DNA of 64,000 nucleotides from Pyricularia pennisetigena (taxonomy: Eukaryota > Ascomycota > Sordariomycetes > Magnaporthales > Pyriculariaceae): positions 3,456,543 through 3,520,542 of the forward strand of contig NC_043743.1 of the NCBI RefSeq assembly GCF_004337985.1, read 5' to 3'. This document shows, one piece after another, positions 44,926 through 56,297 of this stretch. A model generated the notes under the pieces. That model had not been told where the DNA came from, did not search any database, and saw nothing but the letters and a program-made list of their open reading frames with translations. Position 1 is the first letter of the stretch; the number at the start of each line of letters is the position of its first letter. The position numbers were made by a program, and so were the translations under genes.

Positions 44926-45985
44926 GCGCACGGGTAGGTCGCTGTATAACCTTGAGTCTCCCGCCATGGGGGGGCGTGCGTCTGAGGGTGCGTCGACGGG
45001 TGAGAGGCGGTTCAGTGCATTGAATATTTCCAGACCAGGTGCCCGTCTCAATTGGTGCCCTGGTACCTAACAGACAGTAGCCGGCCGGTAAGGCATTCAA
45101 TTCCCAAGGACGAATTCTTTCGTTTTGTCGGTGTTGAATATCGAGTAAATTACAAGAAACTGTTTGTTTTACTGTAGTTGAGAAGAAGTGATTGATGGTC
45201 GGGACATTTTTGTTTCCGACATGGAGGTCAGCTAAGAGAAAAATGCATCGGCCCCCCCCCTTCACTTTTGTTCATGCGAGTGAAGATCCCTGGTCCCACA
45301 ATCCCCAGAAAAAGATGCTAACAATGGCAAACTATAACAATGACAGAAGCTCAGATGATGGAATTGCTGGCTCGAGTCATGCGAAAATCCCGGCAAGAGA
45401 TCTCCGTCCTGAAGCTACAGAGAGGCTCCGATTGGGTACATACCGGGCCTTAGCAAAGCAAGGACCAGGGCATGTTTCGTATCCAAAGGCTGAGGCAACC
45501 CACCCAACCCTTCCTTGCCAAGCTGGAAGGGGCAGGCAGCCTGGCTTTTTTTTTTTCACCGTCATATTGTGATGTGATGATGCTTCCGTGCCCGGGAATC
45601 AATTTTACGCGAAGAAAACATCAAATGAGGCATGTGGATATAAGATCTCCTGTTTTGTTTGTCGTTTTTGATATTCATTCTATAATTCAACTATAAACCC
45701 TATAAACTCGAAAGTCAGTTGGGGCATACTTGCTATCTACTCTAAAAAATCTCTTTGTACTCACTTTCTTTCGATCCGTCAAAATCTAATTACAAAGCTC
45801 TTTGGTTCGCGCACAGTCTGTGGGTTTCCGTTGTCAAGCAAGCTTCCAGTGGGGCGCACGTTCAATCAGATGGAGGGCTATCGTCGACGAAAAGTGATAA
45901 ACGGCAATTAGTCTGACGCTAATTGCCCATGGCTGAAAACCAACGGTGCGTAGATACCTAGAAAACGTGGCAAGCCTGGTTGACC

Positions 45986-46019
<34 letters not shown>

Positions 46020-48087
46020 GTCAACATGCATACAAAAGCCAAGTTCGGTACCAAAGACATGGAATTCAACAAACAATGATCAATTGCGAATTCCCCCTTT
46101 CGAAATGGGAAATCCACTACAAAACCCAACCAGCACGGTTTCTTATAGCCTTCGTCTCAAATCATACAACGGAAATTTTGTGGCGATGCTTATTCCAAAA
46201 GCCCCACCCGGGACCCTGACAACCGCAGACAGTAACCATCAGACGGCTACGCCATGCCGTTGTCCGCCGAGGTTTGCCAGAGAAAGTTGGGTGGACCAAT
46301 CTGAATTCGACAGTATTAATTAATTATTGTTTTCTTTGTTAATGAGCAAATCAACCGTCGGCCCCCTTGCCTGAACCTAATTCAAATGCCGACCTCGACA
46401 AGATCTCAAGTCATGCAAGTCAGGTAATTAATTACCTAATGTAGACAAGCAAAGGCAAGAAATATCGCACATCACAGTTTATTTGAACTTTGAGAGAACT
46501 TTTGCCCAGGTTGATCAAACTCCATCCCTTCCTTCCTACCTCCTTACCTAGGCAGCTGAGCTGGTCTCGGTGGTTTCGGTGGTCTAATCAACTCGGCAAA
46601 AATGCCATTCCACCTCATCAAACTACCGATATCTTTGGTCCTGCTTATTCTGCTGAGATGGGAAAATCTTCTAGGCTACCGATCAACACAACAAACGGTC
46701 ACACAATCGATCGATTATTGTGGAAGAAAAACTTGCTAACCGGAATCATCTTCTGCATCGCCACTGGTCACACGCGACTAAAATAAGAAAAAAAAAAAAA
46801 AAATCACTGTTGGGTTGGGATCTAGACTGACTGAAACTAGTCTGTTTAGAATGCTACTAAACCCGAGTCAATGTCTTGTGCTAAACATAATCCGCCTATT
46901 AGGTGAGGTGAATCCCCTGTCTCATATACTCCCGATGGGAGCGGTTGAGTCCTGGGCCGAGCGCTAAGGGAAGGGCTGAGGACTCGAACGCCTGGACCAT
47001 ATCGTTGCGCAACTGGCCCCCTTTATAGCGTCCTGGACTTGTGACCTTAGCTTTGCAAGATTTTACTGTCTTGTCTTGGTTTTCTGTGTGTGTGTTTTTT
47101 TTTGGGGGGGGAGCCTAGAATCTGTTTTTTGCTGCCTTGTCTCTGTCTCGTCACGCACCATCTTTGCCGCCTCTCTCTGACACGAACGCCTGTCAAAAGT
47201 GCCAAGGAGGCATAATCCTGGCATCTTGACATCTGTCTTGAACCATGGAATCACGGAGGTGCATCAGAAACGAACCCTCACCAGATCCCCGAAGGTTGGA
47301 TCCCGAAAATCGGGTCCCCGAAAGGTCGGAAAATCGGAGCATGGCGTCGAAAGCAGGTAGTACAAGGATAGGCTATGCCTCGATCTCGATCAACAGCTCA
47401 GCTTTTCCAATATCCGTATCGTCTTTGCAGATCTTGTTCTCGGCAGCAAAAGTATGCCAAGGTTCCAAATAACCATGTCTACGTCACGAATCGCATACAA
47501 AAAAAAATCAACTACCGAGCCCCATCGTGTCGGGAAAAAAAAGGGTATCAACTAAGCCCTAGACTCTCGCCTACTAGCTCTGTCGTCAACTTCTCTAGTT
47601 CTCTACAGCCACGAGTCTGGAAGCCAACGCTACCCCCTTTTTGGCGGCAGCCCACACCCAGAAGAATAAAAGTTCCGTAACCTTGTGATGGATGCGTTTC
47701 TTCGACGCGGAAATGGCCTGATCTTTGATCCTGAACCATTGGCCTCGTGCTGCCTTCACTACCCCATTGGGTGAAATGAGATTTTCAGCCACTCTTTCGG
47801 AGTTTGTGGGGAGCTGAAGAAAGAGCCATGGCCCTAAGGGATGCCTCTATATGGCTTTGGTGTAGTACGGCCTGACTAGGTGGAGGCACCCCTTGCCTCC
47901 TGATGTCTTAGGTATTCATGTGTATAAGCCGCCTGTTATCCGCTTTCGATATGGGCTGGGTAACTTGCTTTTTTATTTTCAAAACATTGGCTGGTGAATA
48001 ATAACGAATATTTTATACATTCTCAAGTCACGGACTGTCAATATTCACGGGATAATTCCCGAACAAACCCTTCCAAAAGACGTCAGC
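44926..48087. other. Long intergenic region between the channel and ankyrin genes
   Basis: No gene is supported in about 3.2 kb. It contains an uninterrupted 29-base A run at 45989-46017, a shorter one near 46791-46803 and a T/G run at 47096-47111. Small frames such as 46490-46786 and 47375-47680 have no recognisable content. Confidence 0.4.
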
Positions 48088-51072
48088 ATGATGGAAGACC
48101 CGAGCAGGCATGCTCTGCTCGAGCTTTGCACAAGAGCAACGCTGCAAGGCAACACCATTTCGGTGAGGATGCTCGACTTTCTCGGCGCCGTCAAGCACCC
48201 ACCCTTTGGCTTCAAGCACCTGGCGCAGGACTTTCTCGACATCTGTAGGATCCTCTGGGCCATCGAGGCCGGGTTGACCGAGTGCTTCCGCTCCGGGCAG
48301 CACTTCCCCGAAGACATGGTCAAGGAGCTCCACGCAAAGTTCCAACAGACAAACGCCGACTTTGTCATCCTGGATCAGATGATGCGCGAGTTCCTGGGTT
48401 ACGAGAACGGCGGCGTGGGCGGCAAGCTCCGCAAGGGCTGGCGGATGATGTTTGCCGACAAGTCCATCGCGCGGATGAGGGACTCGCTCGGCAAGTCGCG
48501 GGACGCCCTGAGGATGAGCGCTCTTGTGTTCCAGTGGTCGCTGGGCAGCGCCTCCCCAGACGACGCGGCCGGCTCGGGCTACGTAGGCCTGGCTGCTGCT
48601 CTGGACCGCATGGCTCGGGGCCGATCCACCACCAACCTCAAAAAGTCGCCATCATTTGAAGAGATCAACCAAAAGGACGGCGGGGCCGCACCGCAGCTGG
48701 ACCTACCCAGGATTCCTTCTCTTTCCCCCCAGATATCAGCAATGCCAATCGGCATACCAGAGAGGGCTTCGTCGGCCACGCGCTCGCAGACCGACGTCAC
48801 GAGGGACCACCATGAGGACCAGCCCAGCCCTGGCCACCTCCGCCGTCTCAGCTCCAACAGGAATCCATACAACAGTCTAAGTCACAGGTCTGACAGCAGA
48901 AGCCTGAACGACAACCGCAGCCTGACCACAGCCGACGATCGCGATTCGGTGGTGACGGGCAACCGGAGGCGAGAGCCCACCAAAAGGCCAGAGGTTCCCA
49001 CGGTTACAGGAAAGGTCTACAACGTTTCTGGGCGTCTCACAAAATTGCCCAAGAATAACAACGCACCTTCAGAAAAGAGTGTCGGCTCGGGCCGCTTGGG
49101 CGCCGGTGCAAATCTCCGCCTCGAAAACAGCCCTCACCGTCCCAGGTCTCTGGTGCAAGACGACAATGTTTCTCCGGGCCTGACGGATGCGGATACGTTG
49201 CTTGACGATCTGGAAAGCCTGGACCTGAGCGGCCCCATCAAGGCCGTTCGGATCCACGCGGACCCTCAGCAGATGCCCCGCTGGCAACCGAGAAACGCCG
49301 CCGCGGCCGACAACCCCAACCTGCGGAGTGCTCTCGCAGGGGCCGTCCAGACGCAAAAGCACAAGGTCGTCGAGCAGCTCCTCGACCGCGGCGTTGCCCC
49401 AGACACCCACCCGGAAGACGTGCACATCCTCAGGGAGGCGATACTCAACCGCGACCTCGAGACCGTCCGGCTCCTCCTCTGCTTCGGGGCGGACCCCAAC
49501 TCTGCAGACTCGGACGGCGTCACGCCGCTCCTCTATGCCGTCGAGGTCGGCTTCCTCGAGGGGACGCAGCTGCTGCTCAAATACGGCGCCGACCCGAACC
49601 TCTCCGGCACCGACGTCCCGGGCCCGGAGCTGCCGCTGGGCATAGCCATCGCCGAGCAGCGACCCGAGCTGGCCCAGCTGCTGCTCACCTACGGGGCCGA
49701 CGTCAACGTGCAGTTCGCGCGGGGCAGCACGCCGCTCATCTCGGCGGTCGGCGGCCGCGACGCGTCCCTGCGGCTGGTGGAGCTGCTGCTCGAGTACGGG
49801 GCCGACGCCAACGCCAAGAGCCGCGAGGGCAAGTCGGCGCTGTTCGAGGCCATCACCAACGGCGGCCGCGTCGACGTCGTGACGGCCCTGCTGGACCACG
49901 GCGCCAACCCAAACCTCCCGGGGCCGAAGCACATGCTGTGGCCGTCGACGTCCCAGCCGTCCTGCCTCGAGTTGCTGCTGGCGCGCGGCGCGGACCCCAA
50001 AAAGACGCCCGGCGTGCTGGAGCTCGCGACGTCCATCAACAACGCCGAGGCGGTCCGGATCCTGCTCGCGGCCGGCGTCGACGTCAACGCCCGCAAGGAC
50101 GGCGTGTGGACGCCGCTGTGCACGTCGATCCGCGACGACCGCAGGGACCTCTTCGACATGATGCTGGCCGCGGGCGCCGACCCCAACCTCGCCTCGGCCG
50201 AGTACCCCTGCTTCAAGTGCGTGACGCACTTCCGCACCGAGTACTACCTGCCGCGGCTGGTCGAGGCGGGCGGGGACCTCTCGTCGCCGCCCGGGATCTG
50301 CGAGACGGCCGTGGCGGTCGGCAACACGGACGCGCTGGCGTGGCTGCTGGCCGAGAAGCGGGCGGACCCCAACGACCGCAGCGCCGAGGGCCGCACGGCG
50401 CTGACGACGGCCATCCGGGAGAACAAGCCCGACATGGTGGACGCGCTGCTGCGGGGCGGGGCGGACCCCAGCGTGCGCGGGGAGGGGTGGCCGGTGCACA
50501 TGGCCGTGGGCCACCCGCACATCCTGCAGAAGCTGCTGGCGGTGCTGAGCGACCCGGGCGCCTTCCGGGGCGTGCTGGAGATGGCCGTGGTGGCGGACCA
50601 GCTCGAGAGCGTCAAGCTGCTGCTCGCCGCGGGCGTGAGCATCGAGGACCGGCGGAGCGGCGTCTTCTCCCCGCTCACCTCGGCCATCCGCGAGGGCAAC
50701 AAGAAGATGGTGCGGTTCCTGGTCGAGGACGCCGGCGCCGACGTCAACTCGCCCGGCGAGCACCTGCCGCTGGTCAAGGCCGTGCGGAGCTACAAGGGCG
50801 ACGGCGACATGGACGTCCTCAACCTGCTGCTCGACAAGGGCGCCGACGTCAACCGCATGTACCGCGGCTGGAACGGCGTCATGCAGGCCGTCGAGAGTGG
50901 CGAGCTGTCCGTGTTGAGGCTGCTGGTCGACCATGTCCGCAAGACGCCCGGCGGCGCCGTCGTCGACCTCGAGCTCAAAGACGACACTGGCCGTACGGCC
51001 GTCGATATTGCTACCAGCCGTTGCTGGACCGAGGCGGTAGAAATTTTGAAGCAGGGGCAGCCAAAGAAATGA
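48088..51072 (+). CDS. Large ankyrin-repeat protein with a helical N-terminal domain (994 aa)
   Basis: A single uninterrupted exon of 994 codons. Residues 1-160 form a helical region (LDFLGAVKHPPFGFKHLAQD, LDICRILWAIEAGLTE, ILDQMMREFLGYENGGVGG) resembling the N-terminal domains that precede ankyrin or NACHT modules in fungal proteins. Residues 160-400 are Ser/Arg-rich and probably disordered. From about 415 to 990 there are roughly fifteen ankyrin repeats with the xGADPN/xGADVN turn. Complete repeats (DGVTPLLYAV, EGKSALFEAI, EGRTALTTAI) alternate with shortened ones. Ankyrin arrays mediate protein binding; no enzymatic domain is present. Function is unknown. Either of two adjacent Met codons (48088 or 48091) could start translation. 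Confidence 0.88.
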   Translation: MMEDPSRHALLELCTRATLQGNTISVRMLDFLGAVKHPPFGFKHLAQDFLDICRILWAIEAGLTECFRSGQHFPEDMVKELHAKFQQTNADFVILDQMMREFLGYENGGVGGKLRKGWRMMFADKSIARMRDSLGKSRDALRMSALVFQWSLGSASPDDAAGSGYVGLAAALDRMARGRSTTNLKKSPSFEEINQKDGGAAPQLDLPRIPSLSPQISAMPIGIPERASSATRSQTDVTRDHHEDQPSPGHLRRLSSNRNPYNSLSHRSDSRSLNDNRSLTTADDRDSVVTGNRRREPTKRPEVPTVTGKVYNVSGRLTKLPKNNNAPSEKSVGSGRLGAGANLRLENSPHRPRSLVQDDNVSPGLTDADTLLDDLESLDLSGPIKAVRIHADPQQMPRWQPRNAAAADNPNLRSALAGAVQTQKHKVVEQLLDRGVAPDTHPEDVHILREAILNRDLETVRLLLCFGADPNSADSDGVTPLLYAVEVGFLEGTQLLLKYGADPNLSGTDVPGPELPLGIAIAEQRPELAQLLLTYGADVNVQFARGSTPLISAVGGRDASLRLVELLLEYGADANAKSREGKSALFEAITNGGRVDVVTALLDHGANPNLPGPKHMLWPSTSQPSCLELLLARGADPKKTPGVLELATSINNAEAVRILLAAGVDVNARKDGVWTPLCTSIRDDRRDLFDMMLAAGADPNLASAEYPCFKCVTHFRTEYYLPRLVEAGGDLSSPPGICETAVAVGNTDALAWLLAEKRADPNDRSAEGRTALTTAIRENKPDMVDALLRGGADPSVRGEGWPVHMAVGHPHILQKLLAVLSDPGAFRGVLEMAVVADQLESVKLLLAAGVSIEDRRSGVFSPLTSAIREGNKKMVRFLVEDAGADVNSPGEHLPLVKAVRSYKGDGDMDVLNLLLDKGADVNRMYRGWNGVMQAVESGELSVLRLLVDHVRKTPGGAVVDLELKDDTGRTAVDIATSRCWTEAVEILKQGQPKK

Positions 51073-51786
51073 TGATTGCTTGACGTCTTTTTTCTTTTTT
51101 TTTTCTTTTTCTTCTTCTCTATTTGTTAGCATTTTCACTAGTCAGCTCTTTTGTTCTTGTTCAAAAAACATACCACTGTTTGTTTTATTAGTATCTTCGG
51201 CCTTGTGAACTTGCATTCCCTGCAACATATACAACCTGTAATACCTATTGTTAAGAAAAATCACTGAAAACGTGACCTGTCTTCTTTTCTCTTGTGATTA
51301 TTAATAATTTATCTATCTTTATACCATAGTCTCATCGCTTATCAAATGGAGAGCAAACGGTCAGGCCAGCAAATAGCAGTAAGCTGATTGTGCTTGATTG
51401 CCCGCCATATTCCTTTCCAAAGAAGACGTCTACTCCAGACATTTTGCTTTAAGCTGGATTCAGTTCCTTGTAGTACAAGAAAATAACATGCGCAGGTACC
51501 TCGGCCCATGCTCTGTCAGCGTAGCATGGTCGGAGCCTGACGCTTGTCTCCTTACGAAGACGTCAGTAGTCCTCCTCTGGGCAAAATATCCGCGAGGCTC
51601 CACGCTGAGTGGCCGCGCGATACCACCCGCGGCCAGAGGTCGAGCAGGGAATCCACTGCAGACTACCAAGTGGTCTTTGGGCTTGGCTCGGCTGCTGTGA
51701 TTGCGCGCGCCCAAGGTCCCAACCGTTTCGGTCATGCCACTGCTTGAAGGTCAGTCAAGCAAAAGAGCAACGACAGGGCCATCACC
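51073..51786. other. Convergent intergenic region
   Basis: 3' regions of the ankyrin and Psf3 genes. A T/C-rich tract follows the ankyrin stop at 51088-51125. No gene supported. Confidence 0.4.
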
Positions 51787-52500
51787 TCAGTTCTTCTTGA
51801 CGTTTTCCATCCACTCGCTCCCAGCCTTGATGCCCTCATGCGTCCTCCTGAACAAATTCCTCTCCCACTCGTCCAACCCCCTCAGAAACTCCTCGCTCTG
51901 CCCCCCGAGCCCGATATTACTCCCCTTGTCATCATCCTTGCCCCTGCCCCCGGCATTGCTCCCACCGCCAGCGCCGCCGACCTTCCTCGCATGCAGGCCG
52001 ACGTCGCCCGCCCTGACGACGAAGCTCTTGCGCAGGACGGCGGCCAGGTCCCGCTCCTCAAACAGGTCGAGGACGCGCGTGCTGAGGGAGAAGAAGTGCG
52101 GGCTGCGGTCGCGCAGCGGCACGGAGCGCGGATCTGCCTTGAGGGCCTGGATGACGTCGTCGGCGAGCGGCGTGGGCAGGTTCAGCGACACGAAGGACCG
52201 GGCGTCGTCCGGGTCGGAGCTGGTCGGGTGAGTCGTGTTGGCTAGCGCCAGCATCTCGGCCAGCCAGAGCGGCAGGTTTACTTTGGTGCCGGCCTTGAGG
52301 GCGTGCGAAGGGCTGTTGTCCAGGTAGCCGAGCTCCGGGACGTCGAGTTGGAATTCGCAAGGGACTTTCTGTGATGAGAGGCGGTAGTGGTGTAAGTGAG
52401 TGTTGCGGACAGACAAAAAGAGCCCTTAATCTGAGCCTTTGAGCATTTGCATGTGTACCTCTGCATCGGTAAGGATCGCATCAATGTCGTAATAAGACAT
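51787..52500 (-). CDS. PSF3: DNA replication complex GINS protein Psf3 (207 aa)
   Basis: Exon 1 (52500-52459) encodes just MSYYDIDAILTDAE, then a 90 nt intron, then exon 2 (52368-51787) continues KVPCEFQLDVPELGYLD, the highly conserved Psf3 N-terminus. The rest fits the family (KVNLPLWLAEMLALANTT, FVSLNLPTPLADDVIQALKA). Total length is 207 residues. A Gly/Ser-rich insert (GGAGGGSNAGGRGKDDDKGS) interrupts the region before the last helix (FLRGLDEWERNLFRRTHEGI). Psf3 is one of four GINS subunits that bind Cdc45 and Mcm2-7 to form the replicative helicase in the nucleus. The divergent neighbour is Mn-SOD. Confidence 0.93.
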
Positions 52501-53026
52501 TGTGAGGGATTGACATCAAGTGTCGGCGTCCTCGGATGGAGGGACGCGTCTGTGCATGTGATGAGCGCGACAAAGTCCTTTTGTCTTTGTTTGGTGGGAT
52601 GGAGTGATGCAAGTAGCACTATCCAAAACTGGTGGGGGGAACTCGACCCCTGCAGGTACGTACCCTTTTCCAGCCCCCTGGGAACTCTAGCACAAGCCAC
52701 TGCAACTCTGCCATACATTACCTTTTAGCCACAGCATTGCAGCTTTACTACGGTACTGTCATGGTACACACCAACGGCTAGCGGGTCCCGTTGCTGACCA
52801 ATGACAATCGCAGCTCCGAGCTCCGAGTGCGCGGGCGTAAACTTGATGTCATCGCCGAAGCTATCCACTTCCAAAGACTTCCACTGGACCGAGACCTCCA
52901 ATATCTGAATATTGTAATAAATCAAAGGAGCACTGCCCTTGACAGAACTGCGTCTTCGTTGGTAGTCACTCTCAATTGATTCGATTTCACAACATCATCA
53001 TCAGAAGAAATTCATTATCATCAACA
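52501..53026. promoter_or_regulatory. Shared divergent promoter of PSF3 and SOD2
   Basis: 526 bp between the two start codons. The SOD2 side ends in a CA/TCA-rich leader (ACAACATCATCATCAG). No TATA box stands out and there is no gene inside. Confidence 0.5.
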
Positions 53027-53794
53027 ATGGCCTCTCTCATCCGTACCTCTCCCGCTCTCCGTGGAGCTCTTCGCTCGCGCGCTTTCAAGCCTGCTGCAAT
53101 GGCCAGCACCAGCTTTGTCCGCGGCAAGGCCACGCTCCCTGACCTGAAGTGTACGATATCCTGTGACACTTATCACACATGGCAACAGTAATTGCCCTAC
53201 AATTGGCTAACAAATTCTCTCCTCCAAAAAACAGACGACTACAACGCCCTCGAGCCCTACATCTCAGCCGAGATCATGGAGCTCCACCACTCCAAGCACC
53301 ACAACACGTACGTGCAGGGCTACAACAGCGCGGTGCAGGCAATCGCCGAGGCCCCGACCGCTCAGGCCGCTGCCGCCGTCGCCCCTCTGCTCAACTTCCA
53401 CGGCGGCGGCCACGTGAACCACTCGCTCTTCTGGGAGAACCTGGCCCCGGCCTCCCGCGAGGGCGGCGGCGAGCCCGACGGCAAGCTCAGGGCCGGCATC
53501 GACGCCACCTTTGGCTCGTTCGAGACCTTCACCAAGCAGATGAACACGACGCTCGCCGGCATCCAGGGCAGCGGCTGGGCGTGGCTGGCCAAGGACAAGA
53601 CCACCGGCGCCTTGTCCATCGTCACCAGGGCGAACCAGGACCCCGTCTCGGGCAACCTGGCCCCGCTGCTGGGTATTGATGCTTGGGAGCACGCCTACTA
53701 CCTGCAGTACCAGAACCGCAAGGCCGAGTACTTCTCGGCCATCTGGAACGTCATCAACTGGAAGACGGTTGGCAACAGGTATGACAAGTCTTGA
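53027..53794 (+). CDS. SOD2: Manganese superoxide dismutase, mitochondrial (227 aa)
   Basis: Exons 53027-53150 and 53235-53794 join in frame to 227 residues. The first exon encodes a basic, Ala/Ser/Arg-rich mitochondrial presequence (MASLIRTSPALRGALRSRAF) and ends at TLPDLK. The second gives the Fe/Mn-SOD fold: MELHHSKHHNTYVQGYN with the first metal His, GGHVNHSLFWENLAP with the second, and the signature DAWEHAYYLQYQNRKAEY with the last Asp and His ligands. GSGWAWLAKD is also present. The enzyme converts superoxide to hydrogen peroxide and oxygen in the matrix. The Gly-rich HGGGHVNH and the Gln-containing GIQGSGWAW support manganese rather than iron. Confidence 0.95.
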
Positions 53795-54080
53795 GGGGTT
53801 TTGGGGAGAGGAAGCCGTGGAGAGGTGCAGGAAGTCACCTGTTTTGGTCGCTGCAAGGAGGGCCATGTAGTATTCACCGGTTTGTTAATATATGCATGAC
53901 TATCAATGCAAATTGACTGGTGGCTATCGTGATGCTTGTTTCTGTCTATGACTTTCAATGTGGTACAACAATGCACAAGAAGGACCAGATCTAACTTTAG
54001 CCCCAACACCAACAAAAAATGCAAAAATAAAAATAAAGAAAAAAATCATTAGTTTTATCTTTAAAAAAGCTACCTAGTCA

Positions 54081-55925
54081 TTACAAATCCTCAATCTCAA
54101 ACTTGACCAACAAGGCACACCGTGTCTCACGGCCCTTGAGGTCCAGCATCCTGATAAAGGTCCACCCGTCGACGGCATACAGCAACCGGATGGGCGCGAC
54201 AGCGAGGATGGGGTTCCGGGCAAAGGAATCGTCGCTCTTGATGTAGAGGCGCAAAAACACCAGCTCGTCGTCGTCAAACTCGTCCCACACCAGCTCCTCG
54301 TCCCACACGGGGTCCGTGGGCGGCGGGTTCTCGCCGCGGTGCAGGAAGCCGATCTTGTGCTGCTTGTAGGGCGCCGTCTTGCGCTTGACCTCCCGGATGC
54401 CCGTGGCGCCGCCGTACGCCAGCGTGCACGTCAGGTACGGCTTGATCTCGTCGGGCTCCCGGCCGGCGGGCAGCGGGATGTCCGAGGCGCCCGCGACGTG
54501 CAGCCTCAGGCGGCGGCGGCGGCAGCGCGGCTTCGTGATGCCGCCGCCACCACCACCACCACCACTCCCGCTCCGCAGCGCCGCGGGCTTGAGCACGTAG
54601 CCGTCGGTGCCGGCGAACAGGGCCTCGTTCATCTGCATGTTGGCGCCAAAGGTCTGCCAGTTCATGGCGCAGATCTGCGCGCCCACCGCCCAGAACGGTA
54701 TCACCTTCATGTTGCGCGACGAGATGCGCGTGCCCTTGGGGTAGACGCGCATCAGGTGCCGGGCGTTGTGCGCCGCGATCTTGCCGGCCGCGTCGGGGAG
54801 GTGGCGCGAGAGCCCGGATTCCGAGATGTTGATGAGGTGGTGGTGCGGGAGCGCGAGGGGCTGCGTCTGGTCGCGCGCCTGCTCCGGGTCCTCGAACCAG
54901 GCGTCGTTGGCCGGCTTGACGCTCTGCGCGTAGACGCCCAGCTCCGCGAGCTCGGGGATGATGATGGTGTCGCGCGTCGCCTTGGCTTCGGCCTTGTACT
55001 GCTCGCGGTCCTTGCGCTCGGCCTCGTCGCACGGGGAGGGGTCGTCGTCGTCGTCGTCCGAGTCCGACAGCTCCGCCTCCTCCGACAGGTGGTACTCCAC
55101 AATGACGGCAATCTTGGACCCGAGCTCGTCCAGCCTGACGTGGTCTCCACTGCCTTGCTGCTCCGCGTGGCCCTTGTCCCGGACCGGCTTGTCGAGCAGC
55201 CGGTAGCCAAACACCTCGCGCATGATTTCGACGAGCCGCAGCTGGCCCGCCGCGTCGCAGTGGTTCTCGAGCGAGAGCAGGATGGGCGCGGGCCGGTAGC
55301 TCTCGTCGTCCCGCTCGGCGGCGTCGGCGCCCGCGGGGAGCTTCTGGGCCTGCGCGGCCTCCTCGTCCACCACGTCCCTGATGGTCTCGCACACGAGGCG
55401 GAAGGGGATGTTGGACACGAGCGTGTAGCCGTGCGTGACCTTTGGCTCGCTGCGGTCGTCGCCGTTGTCCCAGGCGTCGATCTCCACGCAGCGCGAGCCC
55501 GTCCGCAGCGCCGTCCGGTAGGCAGTGGCGCACGAGGTCCCGTACAGCTGGTGCGCGACCAGGTACGTGTTGTGGCTGGAGCTGACAAAGTACTCTGGCA
55601 AGGGGTGCGAGCGGTCCGTCAGCTCCGGCGGCACGTGGATGTGCGGCCTGTCCAGGAGCTGGCGCAGGCCGGGAGTCATGGTCTGGTTCGCCAGGCCCGC
55701 CTCGGCCTCGGGGAGGATGCCCTTGGCGGCGATGAGACAGCGCAGCGCGTGGCTGATGCGCAGCTGCGTCTTTGTGATCTCGGACGACCGGCCGCCGTGG
55801 CCGCCGCCGGCGACCGTGTGGTCGTCAATCTCCTCGCCCTTGTCCTCATCGTCAACCTCGCGCTCGGCGCGGGACTTGGATGAGAACGGGTTGAGGTCTG
55901 ACAGCAGGGAGACCAGCTCAGACAT
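54081..55925 (-). CDS. Phosphoinositide-specific phospholipase C (614 aa)
   Basis: A single exon. I start at the ATG at 55925 (MSELVSLLSDLNPFSSKSRA); the frame extends upstream to 56003 without better support. Order of domains: short acidic N-terminus without EF-hands; X box around residues 110-260 (EYFVSSSHNTYL with catalytic His, SRCVEIDAWDNGDD, THGYTLVSNIPF with the second His, LLSLENHC); acidic linker (SDSDDDDDDPSP); Y box (VKPANDAW...RVYPKGTRISSRN then MKVIPFWAVGAQICAMNWQT); and a C-terminal C2-like domain from about 455 (LRLHVAGASDIPLP). It hydrolyses PIP2 to IP3 and diacylglycerol. A Gly run (SGSGGGGGGGG) sits between Y and C2. It is convergent with SOD2. Confidence 0.93.
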   Translation of the reverse strand: MSELVSLLSDLNPFSSKSRAEREVDDEDKGEEIDDHTVAGGGHGGRSSEITKTQLRISHALRCLIAAKGILPEAEAGLANQTMTPGLRQLLDRPHIHVPPELTDRSHPLPEYFVSSSHNTYLVAHQLYGTSCATAYRTALRTGSRCVEIDAWDNGDDRSEPKVTHGYTLVSNIPFRLVCETIRDVVDEEAAQAQKLPAGADAAERDDESYRPAPILLSLENHCDAAGQLRLVEIMREVFGYRLLDKPVRDKGHAEQQGSGDHVRLDELGSKIAVIVEYHLSEEAELSDSDDDDDDPSPCDEAERKDREQYKAEAKATRDTIIIPELAELGVYAQSVKPANDAWFEDPEQARDQTQPLALPHHHLINISESGLSRHLPDAAGKIAAHNARHLMRVYPKGTRISSRNMKVIPFWAVGAQICAMNWQTFGANMQMNEALFAGTDGYVLKPAALRSGSGGGGGGGGITKPRCRRRRLRLHVAGASDIPLPAGREPDEIKPYLTCTLAYGGATGIREVKRKTAPYKQHKIGFLHRGENPPPTDPVWDEELVWDEFDDDELVFLRLYIKSDDSFARNPILAVAPIRLLYAVDGWTFIRMLDLKGRETRCALLVKFEIEDL

Positions 55926-56255
55926 GGTCAAGGCGCAGGGGTGTCGACTGGAGATTTCTATGTGCGTATTGCTGGGGTTGGGGCACTGTACGAATGAGAA
56001 CAAGATGGTTTTCTTTCGGTACCGGATGAATGACCAGACGAAATTCGGGCAGCTGGTAATTTTGTCGAAACCTTAACGAATCACAAACACAACTCACTTC
56101 AGCAGTACAGATGAAACCAAATTGCTAAGACGAGATGGATAATTCCCAATTGCGACTCGGATTCTCTAGTGATCCAAAAAGCAGGAATCAAGTCTTGGCT
56201 GATGATGCCATGCCCCTCTATTCGTAAGCTCGTGGGGATTGGCAGTGTGATAGTG

Positions 56256-56297
<42 letters not shown>

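Noticed and set aside
44402..45265. Minus-strand open frame crossing the 44465-44484 gap in a different phase from the channel gene
   Set aside because: Held open by Ns and composed of non-conserved sequence. The channel exon in the other frame explains the region.
49069..51138. Long minus-strand open frame of 689 codons opposite the ankyrin gene
   Set aside because: It is a high-GC antisense shadow of the ankyrin repeats, rich in His/Val/Gln/Arg and without motifs. The plus frame has the clear ankyrin pattern.
54274..55883. Long antisense and alternative frames over the phospholipase C gene
   Set aside because: GC-driven shadows. The 54081-55925 minus frame carries all PLC X, Y and C2 motifs.
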